From: Gallionella sp.
GTDB taxonomy: Bacteria; Pseudomonadota; Gammaproteobacteria; Burkholderiales; Gallionellaceae
DNA length: 64,000 bases
Reading direction: 5' to 3'
Assembly (NCBI GenBank): GCA_003134595.1
Contig: PLBS01000042.1
Coordinates: 665-64,664 of the forward strand
The stretch's first letter is position 1; every line of letters begins with the position of its first letter. The translations under genes and the position numbers were made by a program. Positions 1 to 9,469 of the stretch are shown in pieces. The notes below the pieces were generated by a model, which was given only the letters and a program-made list of their open reading frames with translations, was not told the DNA's origin and ran no database searches.

Positions 1-608
1 AATTGTTCCAGCCATTCCACCGACTCGGCATCGAGGTGGTTGGTCGGCTCGTCCAGCAGCAGCATGTCGGGCTTTTCCAGCAGCAGCTTGCACAGCGCGA
101 CGCGGCGCTTCTCGCCGCCGGAAAGATTCTTGATCAGCGCATCCCACGGCGGCAACCTTAATGCATCAGCTGCGATCTCGAGCTGGTGTTCTGCATCGCT
201 GCCCGATGCGGCGATGACGGCTTCCAACCGCGCCTGTTCGGCAGCGAGCGCGTCGAAGTCGGCATTCTCTTCGGCGTACGCGGCATACACTTCATCGAGT
301 TTTTTCTGCGCGGAGAACACTTCGCCCAGACTTTCTTCCACGGCCTGGCGCACGGTGTGCTCGGGGTTGAGTTGCGGTTCCTGCGGCAGATAGCCGATCT
401 GGATGTTCGGCAGGTGTTGCACCTCGCCGTCGTATTCCTTGTCCTCACCCGCCATGATGCGCAGCACGGTGGATTTGCCCGAGCCGTTCAGACCGAGCAG
501 GCCAATCTTCGCGCCGGGGAAGAAGCTGAGGGAGATGTCCTTGATGATCTGACGTTTGGGCGGGACGATCTTGCTCACACGGAGCATCGACATTACATAT
601 TGGGCCAT
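1..608 (-). CDS. ettA: EttA, ABC-F translational throttle ATPase (partial)
   Basis: The frame opens at an ATG at 608 (MAQYVMSMLRVSKIVPPK) and runs off the left edge, so only about 202 N-terminal residues are present. Visible in order are a Walker A (GLNGSGKST), the ABC signature (LSGGEKRRVALC) and a Walker B with D-loop (LLLDEPTNHLD), which together complete the first ATP-binding cassette. ABC-F proteins have two such cassettes on one chain and bind the ribosomal E site. EttA gates entry into elongation according to the ATP/ADP ratio. The opening residues are characteristic of EttA rather than Uup or YheS. The second cassette and the stop lie outside the window. Confidence 0.93.
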   Translation of the reverse strand, partial: MAQYVMSMLRVSKIVPPKRQIIKDISLSFFPGAKIGLLGLNGSGKSTVLRIMAGEDKEYDGEVQHLPNIQIGYLPQEPQLNPEHTVRQAVEESLGEVFSAQKKLDEVYAAYAEENADFDALAAEQARLEAVIAASGSDAEHQLEIAADALRLPPWDALIKNLSGGEKRRVALCKLLLEKPDMLLLDEPTNHLDAESVEWLEQ

Positions 609-674
609 TTGAATTCTGCTATGCGGTTTTGGAAAGCGCGTAGCTTACCGCAAAGCGGAGGTAACTAAAAATAT

Positions 675-850
675 GCCGTCATTCCGGCGCAGGCCGGAAT
701 CCAGACAAATAAAAGTACCTCGCGTATTGCGTGGACAAAGCCAGAAGCATGTTTGATAAAACCACTGGATTCCGGCCTGATGAAACTACTAGCCATTCGG
801 CTAAGCTGGCCAAAAGCGCCAGCAAAGCCGCTGGTTATGCGCCGGAATGA
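675..850. repeat. Two inverted GTCATTCCGG-type palindromes
   Basis: Two copies of an extragenic palindrome (arms GTCATTCCGGC and GCCGGAATCCAG) lie at about 678-705 and, in opposite orientation, at about 763-850. The same family appears at 12699-12727 and 12799-12826, there with ATTCCCGC arms. The second copy here is split at its centre by a 60-bp hairpin element (779-838). Confidence 0.8.
779..838 (-). mobile_element. 60-bp hairpin element, copy A, inside a palindrome
   Basis: Read on the minus strand it begins ATAACCAGCGGCTTTGC and ends CGAATGGCTAGTAGTTTCAT. The ends are imperfectly complementary (AACCAGC against GGCTAGT), and the middle forms a stem of GCTGGC with GCCAGC. Removing the 60 bases rejoins ATTCCGGCCT and GCGCCGGAAT, restoring the host palindrome. 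Copies D (32441) and E (56060) share ends and length. It has no coding capacity. Confidence 0.75.
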
Positions 851-908
851 CGGAGCATTTTTGAGCTTGTCAGCTTGTTTGCTGCTCATGCTTGCGCATG
901 GTGTGGAA

Positions 909-1071
909 TTAGACTTTCGGCCTGCGTACCACCGCCTTACGCAACTCCTCCAGCAGCAACATGCCGGGCGCGAAAGGAATGATGAACAGCCATACTTCGG
1001 CTGCGATTGGTGCGGTACCAAACAGCGCGTTCCCCCACGGGGTGTAGTCGATCAGCAACAGCAACAACAGC
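909..1071 (-). pseudogene. C-terminal tail of a cation P-type ATPase
   Basis: On the minus strand a frame without its own start reads [20 protein letters not shown], then AAEVWLFIIPFAPGMLLLEE, and ends at a TAA at 909-911. The pattern (aromatic residue, proline, two hydrophobic segments, a short basic tail) matches the last transmembrane part of cation-transporting P-type ATPases such as the PMR1/MgtA group. Only about 53 residues remain. The upstream part of the gene is replaced, near 1071, by the 5' half of a protein-L-isoaspartate methyltransferase gene in another frame. It is a deletion remnant and cannot make a transporter. Confidence 0.65.
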
Positions 1072-1426
1072 CCGAACCGGTGCCGATCTCAAGCACCTTG
1101 TCGCCAGCCTTGACCCTCATCAGATCGGTCATCAGCGCCACGATGAAAGGCCGCGAGATCGTCTGCCCGTAGCCGATCGGAAGGGGGCGATTGAGATAGG
1201 CAACAGAGGCCAGATCGGCTGGCACGAAACGATGACGCTCAACTTTTTCCATCGCCGCGATGATGCCGGGACTGAGCGCGGAGCTGCCGCTGTATGAGGA
1301 TGTGTCAGCAGCATCGGCCGACACCTCCTCCATCATTTTGTGGCGCGCCGCGTCGAATTCCACGCCCTGAGACGGGAAGGCACAACAGAAAAAAAGAAAT
1401 CCCGCCAAGGCGAAGTGGCGTTTCAT
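1052..1426 (-). pseudogene. pcm: Protein-L-isoaspartate O-methyltransferase, 3' truncated
   Basis: The frame starts at 1426 ([15 protein letters not shown]), giving a signal-peptide-like N-terminus. It continues through PCMT hallmarks ([31 protein letters not shown]) and SAM-binding motif I (VLEIGTGSG), then stops after a few Cys codons. A normal enzyme continues with Tyr-Gln and another hundred residues or so. Everything after GTGSG is missing and replaced by the tail of a P-type ATPase in another frame. The protein would lack most of the methyltransferase fold, so the gene is almost certainly dead. An ATG at 1483 is in frame, but the 1426 start gives the cleaner export signal. Confidence 0.8.
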
Positions 1427-1567
1427 AATTTCATCATTGAGCCGGCCATCGCATAGAGTCGCATTTCGCTTTTGACGGAACATAAGCGGAAGATTCTTTT
1501 ACCCGCAATGTGCGGGAATTGTTGACGTTTTTTTATGCCCTTAAGAATAACAATTCCAATGGCGCAG

Positions 1568-2041
1568 TCATTGCCGTTGGTACAACCCGATCAGTTCGGA
1601 TTGGACAAGTACATGGCCTCGCATCGCCTTCTCCAGAGCCGCCTTGGCGGGGCGTTTCATATCCGGCAGAACGATGTCCAGCGCGTAAAGTTTGAAAAAA
1701 TAGCGGTGCTTGCCTATTGGGGGGCACGGCCCTTGGTAGCCGGTATCGTGCCAGTCGTTCAGCCCCTGCAAGGTTCCTGGCGGAAGGCCTTCGGCACTGG
1801 CAGTTTCGGGCAAACCATTGCTATCGGGTGGAATGTTATATACCACCCAGTGCACCCATGTCATTTTGGGCGCGTCAGGATTGGGGGCGTCCGGATCATC
1901 GACGATCAAGGCCAGGCTTTTAGAGCCAACCGGCACGCCAGTCCATTGCAGCAGCGGAGAAATATTCAGGCCATCACAAGTATGGCGCGCGGGAATCACG
2001 CCATCATGCTTGAACGATGGCGACATGATGATCATGGGCAT
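1568..2041 (-). CDS. YbhB/YbcL family (PEBP) protein
   Basis: This is a phosphatidylethanolamine-binding-protein family member of the YbhB/YbcL type. Ligand-pocket signatures are visible: CDGLNISPLLQW, IVDDPDAP, and WVHWVVYNIPP followed by a GYQGPCPP segment and HRYFFKLYALD. The molecular role of bacterial members is unclear. The frame extends upstream to 2149, which would add a signal-like segment (ALICISVVAAMSVVEA). I prefer the ATG at 2041 because AAGGAG sits 9 bases before it and the product (157 residues) then has the usual YbhB length. The longer form would be exported. Confidence 0.85.
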   Translation of the reverse strand: MPMIIMSPSFKHDGVIPARHTCDGLNISPLLQWTGVPVGSKSLALIVDDPDAPNPDAPKMTWVHWVVYNIPPDSNGLPETASAEGLPPGTLQGLNDWHDTGYQGPCPPIGKHRYFFKLYALDIVLPDMKRPAKAALEKAMRGHVLVQSELIGLYQRQ

Positions 2042-2267
2042 AACGATGTTCTCCTTTTCGCCAGGTAGCAAGCTGGTCCTGGCTTCTACAACAGACATGG
2101 CTGCCACAACAGAAATGCAGATCAGGGCGACCCCAGAACTGTAGTCCATATCAGACGTATGCGCCGGGATGTGTTTTTCATTTTTCAGGTCACCGGAACA
2201 GTACTGCGTTTTTCACCATCCACCTTGGGCAGTTGAAAATAATAGGCAGGGGCGCTTCATCGCGCCG

Positions 2268-2657
2268 TTATTGCTCCGCATCCACATCCCCGGCATCCAC
2301 ATCGCCGCTTTCTTTCGGGCGATTCTTTGGCGCGTGCGCCTTGACGTTGCCGTGAAGTTTGCGTGCGTAGTCTTCAAGCTGGCGTTTGGCGGCATCGAAC
2401 GCATCGCGCAAGGCCACGTAAACATCTTCGGCATGATCGCGGTTAACCACGATCTCGCTGCCCGGTACGCCGATGTCGATGCGCACATTGAACTGCTTGC
2501 CTTGACGATGGTGCTTGTGCGGCATCTCAACCACTACCCGGCAGGACATGATGTGATTGAAGAATTCATCGAGTTTTTTCGCCTTGTCACGAATGTGTGC
2601 TTCAAGCGCATCTGAATGTTCGATGTCACGGATGGTAATTTGCATCGGTATTTGCAC
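2268..2657 (-). CDS. hpf: Ribosome hibernation promoting factor (HPF/RaiA family)
   Basis: This is a short-type HPF/YfiA homologue that binds the 30S decoding region and holds idle ribosomes in stationary phase. The family pattern is clear: ITIRDIEHSDALEAHIRDKA, then VVVEMPHKHHRQGKQFNVRI, then AEDVYVALRDAFDAAKRQLEDY. The acidic C-terminal tail (about 20 residues, with a repeated GDVDA) replaces the dimerisation domain of long HPF. The start is GTG at 2657 (GTG-CAA-ATA-CCG-ATG). A strong AAGGAGG lies six bases before the GTG and is too far from the following ATG. It is a single gene between a PEBP gene and the 2736-5160 pair. Confidence 0.9.
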   Translation of the reverse strand: MQIPMQITIRDIEHSDALEAHIRDKAKKLDEFFNHIMSCRVVVEMPHKHHRQGKQFNVRIDIGVPGSEIVVNRDHAEDVYVALRDAFDAAKRQLEDYARKLHGNVKAHAPKNRPKESGDVDAGDVDAEQ

Positions 2658-2735
2658 GGCTTCCTCCTTAAAATTCGAGACGCATTAGCGGCGGCTCATC
2701 ACTTTTGATCCAATCATGGAATAGCCCTCATAGTC

Positions 2736-3851
2736 TCACACGGTTTGTATGACTGCCTGATGGGTGTGGAGAAACCAGCGATCCAGCACCACATGACGGG
2801 TAAACCATTTGTTGCCCAGCAATATCCCGCCGAGAAAGTTACGCAGGAATGTCGGCCCGACTCCGCTTGGGGCCGCCGCAGCGCCAAAGCGCGCAACCAG
2901 ACGACTGGAGTAAGCCTGCAGTTGCCCACGGCGGTAGTCTCCCCTGGTTGCCAGGATAGTGGCGGCAGCCATGAGACCGGACTCAACCGCCGGTCGTATC
3001 CCTTCGCCGCTTTGCGGATAGGCCAGCCCGGCCGCATCGCCGACGAGCAGCATGCCGTCATCGAACTGTTTGCGCACCGCATGTCCATATAGCAGGTAGG
3101 CATGTCCATGGAAATGATCCGGGATGTCTTGCGGAATTCTGCCGCGTTGCTTGAGAAAGTTGCAAAAATTATTGAGCTGTTCCGAAAGACGATGGTTGTC
3201 CTCCCGGCCCAGTCCGATATTGAGATAACTGCCTTTGCGAAAGCACCAGCCGTAACCCTTCAGATCTTGGCAAAAATAAAGTTCAGGCGTATCCCCCTGC
3301 ACCCGGCAATCATCGCGTTGCGCCGGACTCATCTCGAATTCGATTTCTTTGGCCGCAATTGCCGGTTCATCAGCCCCGAGTTTCGCCCCCATAAAGCGCG
3401 CCACCGGGCAGAAATGTCCTCCCGCACCGATGACCAGCGGAGTCGAGATGACGTCGTTAACGATCCACTGCTTGCCGTCTCTTAGCAAAGATTTCAGCGG
3501 CTGACCCAGACGCAAACGCGCACCCGAGCGGTGCAGCAGATAGTCGTCCAACTCGCAGCGGCGTATACCATAGCTGACTGTGTTCGAATACCGGGTCACC
3601 ACATTCCCGCCATCGATCAAACCGGTACGGAAGGCCGTGATCGGCTGAAGCACATGCTGCCGGCCATAATCTCCGGTATCCAGACGCAGTGCCTCCACCA
3701 CCGCCGGGGTGATCCATCCGGCACAGACCTTGTCGCGCGGGAACAGCGCCTTGTCCATCACCATCACATCCATGCCTTGCTGGCGCAGCTGCCACGCGCA
3801 GCTTGAGCCTGCGGGGCCACCCCCGACGATGAGTGCATCACAGCTTTCCAT
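2736..3851 (-). CDS. Geranylgeranyl-reductase-family FAD oxidoreductase
   Basis: This is a flavoprotein of 371 residues. The Rossmann FAD motif is at the N-terminus (IVGGGPAGSSCAWQL). The geranylgeranyl-reductase-family FAD-pocket motif follows at about residue 270 (GDAAGLAYPQSGEGIRPAVESG in two halves around the SGEG). A phytoene-type CAGW motif lies near residue 43. Family members reduce isoprenoid double bonds or act on other hydrophobic substrates, and the substrate here cannot be read from sequence. Its start overlaps the end of the cyclopropane fatty acid synthase gene by 14 bases. The two are therefore probably translated from one mRNA, which hints at a membrane-lipid role. Confidence 0.8.
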   Translation of the reverse strand: MESCDALIVGGGPAGSSCAWQLRQQGMDVMVMDKALFPRDKVCAGWITPAVVEALRLDTGDYGRQHVLQPITAFRTGLIDGGNVVTRYSNTVSYGIRRCELDDYLLHRSGARLRLGQPLKSLLRDGKQWIVNDVISTPLVIGAGGHFCPVARFMGAKLGADEPAIAAKEIEFEMSPAQRDDCRVQGDTPELYFCQDLKGYGWCFRKGSYLNIGLGREDNHRLSEQLNNFCNFLKQRGRIPQDIPDHFHGHAYLLYGHAVRKQFDDGMLLVGDAAGLAYPQSGEGIRPAVESGLMAAATILATRGDYRRGQLQAYSSRLVARFGAAAAPSGVGPTFLRNFLGGILLGNKWFTRHVVLDRWFLHTHQAVIQTV

Positions 3852-5160
3852 CAGATTCCCCTAAAGACGTGTCCTGCGGTTCGTACAGGTATTGCCGGGT
3901 CCATGGGATATGGTTATTGCCCGCGCGGGCGAAGGTCACCTGGAATAATTGCATACCCCCCATTTTGAAGGCCGTGAGAGAACCGGCGAGGTACAAGCGC
4001 CATGCACGCACAAATGCCGGATCGAACATTTCCGTTACACGATCAACATTATCCTCATACCGCTGCAACCAGTGCTCCAGAGTCTTGGCATAGTGCAGCC
4101 GCAAATTTTCCACATCCAGGACTGAGAAATCGAAAGGCTCGAAGATCTGCATCATCTGCGCCAGACTCGGCGGGCAGGCGCCGGGGAAGATGTTGCGCTC
4201 GGTCCATGCGTCCATGGGGCGCGGGTAATTCAGGCCTATGCTATGAATCAATCCGCGCCCGCTATCCTTGAGGCTGCGATCGATCACCTCACCCAGCTCC
4301 CGGTAATGATCCGTTCCCACATGTTCTAGCATGCCGACCGAGACGAAAGCATCAAATTCGCCGCGCACGTTGCGGTAGTCGTCCTCGATGAACTCGACCT
4401 GTCCGTCCAGCCCTTCGGCATGAGCGCGTTGCCGGGCGAAGGCAACCTGCTCTCCGGATATGTTGTAGGCTGTCACTTTCACGCCGTAGTGTTCGGCCAT
4501 GTGCAACGCCAAAGCTCCCCATCCGCAGCCTGCCTCCACCACTTTCTCGCCCGGCTGCAAACGCAGTTTGCGGCATACGTGGTCCAGCTTCGCAAGCTGG
4601 GCATCTTCAAGACTCGTGCCCGGGCTGGGGAAATATGCACAGGTGTACAGCATGCGTTCATCGAGCCATAGCTTGTAAAAATCGTTGCCGATATCGTAGT
4701 GATGGTGGATGTTGCGGCGTGCTCCGGTGAGGGTGTTGCGCCGTGCGTCGTAGAACGGGGCCAACTGTTTTTTGCCAATCTTGCCCCGGTTGCGTAGAAG
4801 CCAGACCCGGTAGACCGCTTCGAGAAAATCCAGCAAGTTTCCCTGCACCTCTATGCGCTGGGCCGAGTACAACTCGCCGAAGTAAAGCTCGGGATCGATG
4901 ACCAATTTGAATAGTGCGCCACGGTCGCGAATGAGAATCCGCGCTACCGGGTTGTCCTGATGATTCGAAATTTCATGCCCATTCCACAGCACAAGCTGCA
5001 CGGGCGGATTGCCGATGGCGCGCAGCATTTTCGTCAACAGCAGTTTTTCCGTCGCAAAGACCATATTGCCCAGCGCTCGGCGCTGTTCTCTTGCCGGCAC
5101 CGGGTAATCGATTCCGCCGCTTATCGATTTTTCAGATGGCTCGGTTTGCTCTTGTCTCAT
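3838..5160 (-). CDS. cfa: Cyclopropane-fatty-acyl-phospholipid synthase
   Basis: This SAM-dependent enzyme methylenates cis double bonds of membrane phospholipid acyl chains. Seen are an N-terminal lipid-binding region (KLVIDPELYFGELYSAQRIEV), the segment RRNIHHHYDIGNDFYKLWLD, SAM motif I (VVEAGCGWGALALHMAEHYG), FDAFVSVGMLEHVG, and FPGACPPSLAQMM. The ATG at 5160 is chosen over the longer frame start at 5196 because GAGGAG is placed six bases before it. The product is about 440 residues, slightly longer than the E. coli enzyme. The downstream FAD oxidoreductase overlaps its end, so co-translation is likely. Confidence 0.92.
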   Translation of the reverse strand: MRQEQTEPSEKSISGGIDYPVPAREQRRALGNMVFATEKLLLTKMLRAIGNPPVQLVLWNGHEISNHQDNPVARILIRDRGALFKLVIDPELYFGELYSAQRIEVQGNLLDFLEAVYRVWLLRNRGKIGKKQLAPFYDARRNTLTGARRNIHHHYDIGNDFYKLWLDERMLYTCAYFPSPGTSLEDAQLAKLDHVCRKLRLQPGEKVVEAGCGWGALALHMAEHYGVKVTAYNISGEQVAFARQRAHAEGLDGQVEFIEDDYRNVRGEFDAFVSVGMLEHVGTDHYRELGEVIDRSLKDSGRGLIHSIGLNYPRPMDAWTERNIFPGACPPSLAQMMQIFEPFDFSVLDVENLRLHYAKTLEHWLQRYEDNVDRVTEMFDPAFVRAWRLYLAGSLTAFKMGGMQLFQVTFARAGNNHIPWTRQYLYEPQDTSLGESDGKL

Positions 5161-5301
5161 GTTTTGCTCCTCGCAATCATGTCGTGCTGCTGCCACCGGA
5201 TCTGCCTGCCATGACCCGCTTGCATACTTGTTAAATCCTCCAAGATGTTGCGCAGACTGGCGCCATAACCCCAGAGAGGAATTGCTTGTTGTTGCTGGCC
5301 T

Positions 5302-5375
5302 TTACCCTCGTGCAAAAATGATGTCGAACGCGATTATCATCAGGAAGATTGCGAGTACAGGCAGGGTGCATCGCA

Positions 5376-5376
<1 letters not shown>
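5302..5376 (-). CDS. Possible 24-residue membrane peptide
   Basis: A short frame, MRCTLPVLAIFLMIIAFDII plus FARG, begins on the stop codon of the BCAM0308-like tail (TGATG overlap at 5374-5378). The peptide is one hydrophobic helix. The overlapping stop/start is the usual geometry for translational coupling. The upstream gene is now broken, so expression is doubtful. I do not recognise a family. Confidence 0.35.
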
Positions 5377-6228
<852 letters not shown>

Positions 6229-6432
6229 TCAGGCGGCCTGGATGTTGGAGGCCTGCTTTCCCTTGGCGCCTTGCGTCACTTCAAAGCTGACCTTTTGGCC
6301 TTCCTTGAGGGATTTGAAGCCGTCCATGTTGATTGCAGAAAAGTGCGCAAACAAATCATCGCTGCCATCATCGGGAGTGATAAAACCAAAACCCTTTGCA
6401 TCATTGAACCATTTGACTGTACCGGTTGCCAT
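6229..6432 (-). CDS. CspA-family cold shock protein
   Basis: This is a 67-residue single cold-shock domain that binds single-stranded RNA or DNA and melts RNA structure. RNP1 (KGFGFITP) and RNP2 (LFAHFSAI) are both present, after the classical [12 protein letters not shown] opening. The gene is monocistronic. It sits between the groEL2 fragment and a small SAP-like frame that reads in the same direction about 55 bases upstream. Members of this family are often controlled by their 5' leader, but I cannot assign a thermosensor here. Which of the several CspA paralogues it corresponds to is not decidable. Confidence 0.95.
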   Translation of the reverse strand: MATGTVKWFNDAKGFGFITPDDGSDDLFAHFSAINMDGFKSLKEGQKVSFEVTQGAKGKQASNIQAA

Positions 6433-6486
6433 GTGGTCACTTCCTTTTTTAGAAAACGGGAAAAGCTCCCGCGAGCCTTGTTACGA

Positions 6487-6612
6487 TTATAAGTTAAGTT
6501 GTTTTGCCCGGTGTTTCCGCATCGTCATCGCTTTAATTAACTCGGTTTTTGAAAGGTGGTTGGCTTTGATACTGTGCGACTTGGCAATGGAACGTATATC
6601 TCCCAGTTTTAT
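6487..6612 (-). CDS. Small SAP/Rho-N-like protein, unusual start codon
   Basis: On the minus strand a 41-codon frame reads KLGDIRSIAKSHSIKANHLS, then KTELIKAMTMRKHRAKQLNL, and stops at 6487-6489. The pattern IRSIAKSHxIKxxxLSKTELI is that of small SAP or Rho-N-like helical proteins widespread in proteobacteria. GAGGAG is positioned correctly upstream, but no ATG, GTG or TTG is there. The codons after it are AAC-ATC-ATA-AAA-CTG, so initiation would need AUA or AUC, or the start codon has been lost. I place the start at ATA (6612). Without an initiator this would be a recent pseudogene. Confidence 0.5.
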   Translation of the reverse strand: MKLGDIRSIAKSHSIKANHLSKTELIKAMTMRKHRAKQLNL

Positions 6613-7161
6613 GATGTTCTCCTCGATAAAGTTGAACCATAAGACACTCTATTTGCATTTTCATAAATTTAAAGTGGATGATGATGCGCCTAATAAAATT
6701 CATTCGCAAGCCTTGTATGTGGGCGGGTAAATGTCATTTCAATGGCCGTAGCTAGAGCAGTCTGTCACACCGATTGCACTATCCCAATTCCTTCCACGAC
6801 GCTCTGTGTGTTAGCGCACAGCGAGCGCTAAGTGGATGAGTCAGGCTGCGTGTAACCATAGGCAGAATCCGGCCTTTCTATAAGAATATATTTAGGCCGG
6901 AGGTGGGGATTTTCCTGGCTGCGAGTTCATGAAGGCGAAGCGAGGGGATGATACCCGTTGAATTTGCCTGTCCGACAGGGCGAAGCAGATATTTCGTCTG
7001 ACCGTGAGTGGAATAAGCATCAAAGAAATCGCTCAAGTATTTGTTATCAGTGGCAGAAGGCCAGCATATACAAATTAATTCGCTCAATAACCATTGTTTG
7101 AAAAGTGTTGCGGAACTGGTGTGATATGCCATACTGGAAACGCTGCAAAAGGGGGGTGCCA
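6613..7161. other. Intergenic region with one hairpin
   Basis: About 550 bases without a supportable gene. An inverted repeat at 6869-6900 (CCGGCCTTTCTATA pairing with TATATTTAGGCCGG) could form a strong hairpin. A smaller inverted motif, TGTGTTAGCGCACA, lies near 6808. I see no promoter clear enough to call for the cyclase that follows. Confidence 0.4.
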
Positions 7162-8673
7162 ATGAGCAACAAGGCAGAAGAACATAACATGCTAAATGCG
7201 GGGGCGGAGGTGCAATTCGCCCGCTCGCTACGCTTGGAGGCTGAGAAGAAGCTGGCACAAATGCCCCGTGCTGATACTCCGACGCGTCCGGCCGAAGAAA
7301 TTCTTTACGAGCTTCAGGTATATCAAATCGAGCTTGAGATGCAGAGCGAAGAGCTGAAGCGCGCGCAGCTCATGATAGAAGAATCACGCGACCGTTACAC
7401 CAATTTCTATGACCTGGCACCCGTCGGGTATATCACACTAAGCAATGAGGCATTGATCGACGAGATCAATTTTACCGGGGCCACTCTGCTTGGAGAAGAG
7501 CGCGGCAAACTGATGCACAGGCGCTTCTCCGCTTTCATCGCCACGGAAGACCGCGATCACTGGGATCAATGTTTCAACAGCGCGCTGCATCGCGATGACA
7601 AGTTGACCTGTGAATTGGCCGTTTTGCGTGGAGACAAGACGCGTCGTCAGGTCAGGCTGGACAGCCTGCGCATGCTGAAGGATAACAAATCACCAGTAGT
7701 ACGCATCGTGTTGACTGACATCTCTGAGAACAAGCGCGCCGAAGAGGCGCTGCGCGAGCAGGAAAAATTTTATCGCATGATCGCCGAGAACATCGATGAT
7801 TTTATCGCGGTGCTTGATCTAAAAGGACGACGACTCTACAACAGCCCTTCATACGCCCGGATTTTTGGCGACACTGAAAGTATGAAGGGTACGGACTCTT
7901 TCGCGGAGATACATCCCGATGACCGTGAGCATGTTAGACGTGTGTTCATGGAAACCATACAAACCGGTATTGGCCTTCGGATAGAATATCGTTTCGTTCT
8001 GCCTGATGGCAGTATCCGCTACATGGAATCATGCGGTGGGCTGATCAGGAACAGTCAGGGCCTTGCATCGCATGTAGTCGTTGTATCCCGCGACATCACC
8101 GAGCGCATAAAGGCCGATGATCAAATCCGGAATCTGGCATTCTATGACGCGTTGACGAAACTACCCAATCGCCGTATGTTTGATGACCGGCTGAACCAAG
8201 CCATGGCCGCAAGCAAACGCACCGGCCGTTATGGCGCGCTGATGTTCCTGGATATGGACAATTTCAAACCGCTGAATGATCAGTATGGACATAGCGCGGG
8301 CGACTTGCTGTTGAAGGAAGTGTCAATCCGCATCATCAGCTGCATTCGTGAAATGGATACGGTCTCGCGTTTTGGCGGCGATGAGTTTGTGGTGATGCTC
8401 ACCGAACTGGATACCGATAAAAAATCTTCCATTGCTCAAACCGGCATTGTTGCCGAAAAAATTCGCGCCATTCTTGCCAAGCCTTACAAGATGGCGCTTC
8501 AGCATGAAGGTAAGACGGAAACTACAGTCGAGTATCTTTGCACAGCAAGCATCGGAGTGGTGATGTTCATCAATCACGAATATCGGCCGGACGACCTTCT
8601 TAAACGCGCCGATATGGTGATGTATCAAGCCAAAGAAAGTGGCCGCAATCAAGTCCGTTTTTTCAATATGTAA
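7162..8673 (+). CDS. PAS-PAS-GGDEF diguanylate cyclase
   Basis: The protein of about 503 residues carries an N-terminal coiled-coil-like stretch (EILYELQVYQIELEMQSEEL) and two PAS domains (beginning near YDLAPVGYITLSNEALI and IAENIDDFIAVLDLKGR). A GGDEF domain follows with an intact active site (SRFGGDEFVVML) and an RxxD inhibitory site five residues before it (REMD). It should make cyclic di-GMP in response to signals sensed by the PAS domains. No membrane segment is seen. The ATG at 7162 is preferred to the upstream frame start at 7105 because a G-rich GGGGGGTG precedes it. The gene stands alone. Confidence 0.9.
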   Translation: MSNKAEEHNMLNAGAEVQFARSLRLEAEKKLAQMPRADTPTRPAEEILYELQVYQIELEMQSEELKRAQLMIEESRDRYTNFYDLAPVGYITLSNEALIDEINFTGATLLGEERGKLMHRRFSAFIATEDRDHWDQCFNSALHRDDKLTCELAVLRGDKTRRQVRLDSLRMLKDNKSPVVRIVLTDISENKRAEEALREQEKFYRMIAENIDDFIAVLDLKGRRLYNSPSYARIFGDTESMKGTDSFAEIHPDDREHVRRVFMETIQTGIGLRIEYRFVLPDGSIRYMESCGGLIRNSQGLASHVVVVSRDITERIKADDQIRNLAFYDALTKLPNRRMFDDRLNQAMAASKRTGRYGALMFLDMDNFKPLNDQYGHSAGDLLLKEVSIRIISCIREMDTVSRFGGDEFVVMLTELDTDKKSSIAQTGIVAEKIRAILAKPYKMALQHEGKTETTVEYLCTASIGVVMFINHEYRPDDLLKRADMVMYQAKESGRNQVRFFNM

Positions 8674-8756
8674 CTGCGGCAGCGATAGTAAGAAGCCCAT
8701 TTTCGATTGAATAAATTTTGCATCCCGCGTGAGGATTCACGATGCACGTTTAGCAA

Positions 8757-9435
8757 TCATCTCAGTTTGATTTCGGTCCAGATGCGCGACAGCACGCGGT
8801 GCTGATGACGATCCAGATCGCGCAGCATTTCCAGATTTGCCTGTTGCGCGCGGTCGGGGAACACCGCAGGATTTTGTGCGATTTCCGGATTGATGTATTG
8901 CAGCGCGTCGCGGTTGGGATTGCCGGAACCGATCAGGTTGGTTAATTCGGCGGAGTTGCGCCCGTCCAGCATGAAATTGATGAAACGGTGCGCGAGGTCG
9001 GGACGCGGGCCGCTGTTGTGCAGCACCATCGAATCGAGCGCCAGCACCGCGCCCTCTTTTGGAATGCTGGAGACGATGCGGAATTTCCTGCCGGCTTTTT
9101 GCGCATCGAGATCGGCCTGAAAGATGTCGCTGGAATAGCCGTGCACCAGCCAGATGTTGCCGACGGTCAGCTCCTTGATATAGCTGGAGGCGTTGAACGC
9201 CGCCCAATACGGCTTGGCGCGTATGATCAGGTCGCGCGCCTGCTTCCAGTGCGCCTCACTCGCATCGTTTGCCGAATAACCCAGATACTTCAGCGCCGCC
9301 GCCAGCAATTCGCGCTGGCTGTCGAGCACGGTGACGCGGCCTTTTATTTTTTCCAGATAGTGCGGCTCGAAAATCACCGTCCAGCTATCGACAGGTAAAC
9401 CCAGCTCGCGGAGCTTTTCGCGGTTATAGCCGTCA
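8757..9435 (-). pseudogene. potD: Polyamine-binding periplasmic protein PotD, N-terminally truncated
   Basis: The frame matches the C-terminal two thirds of spermidine/putrescine-binding proteins: GYNREKLRELGLPVDSW, IFEPHYLEKIKGRVTVLDSQ, AALKYLGYSANDASEAHW, LVHGYSSDI, INFMLDGRNSAELTNLIG and AVFPDRAQQANLEML. It runs open to near 9435, where similarity stops. The signal peptide and first lobe, roughly 130 residues, are absent. The sequence beyond 9470 is a terminator and a prfC fragment. No potABC genes are adjacent. Without its first lobe and export signal the protein cannot bind polyamine. Confidence 0.8.
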
Positions 9436-9469
9436 GGGTAATGGTATAGACGTAGATGTGCTTCGCGAA

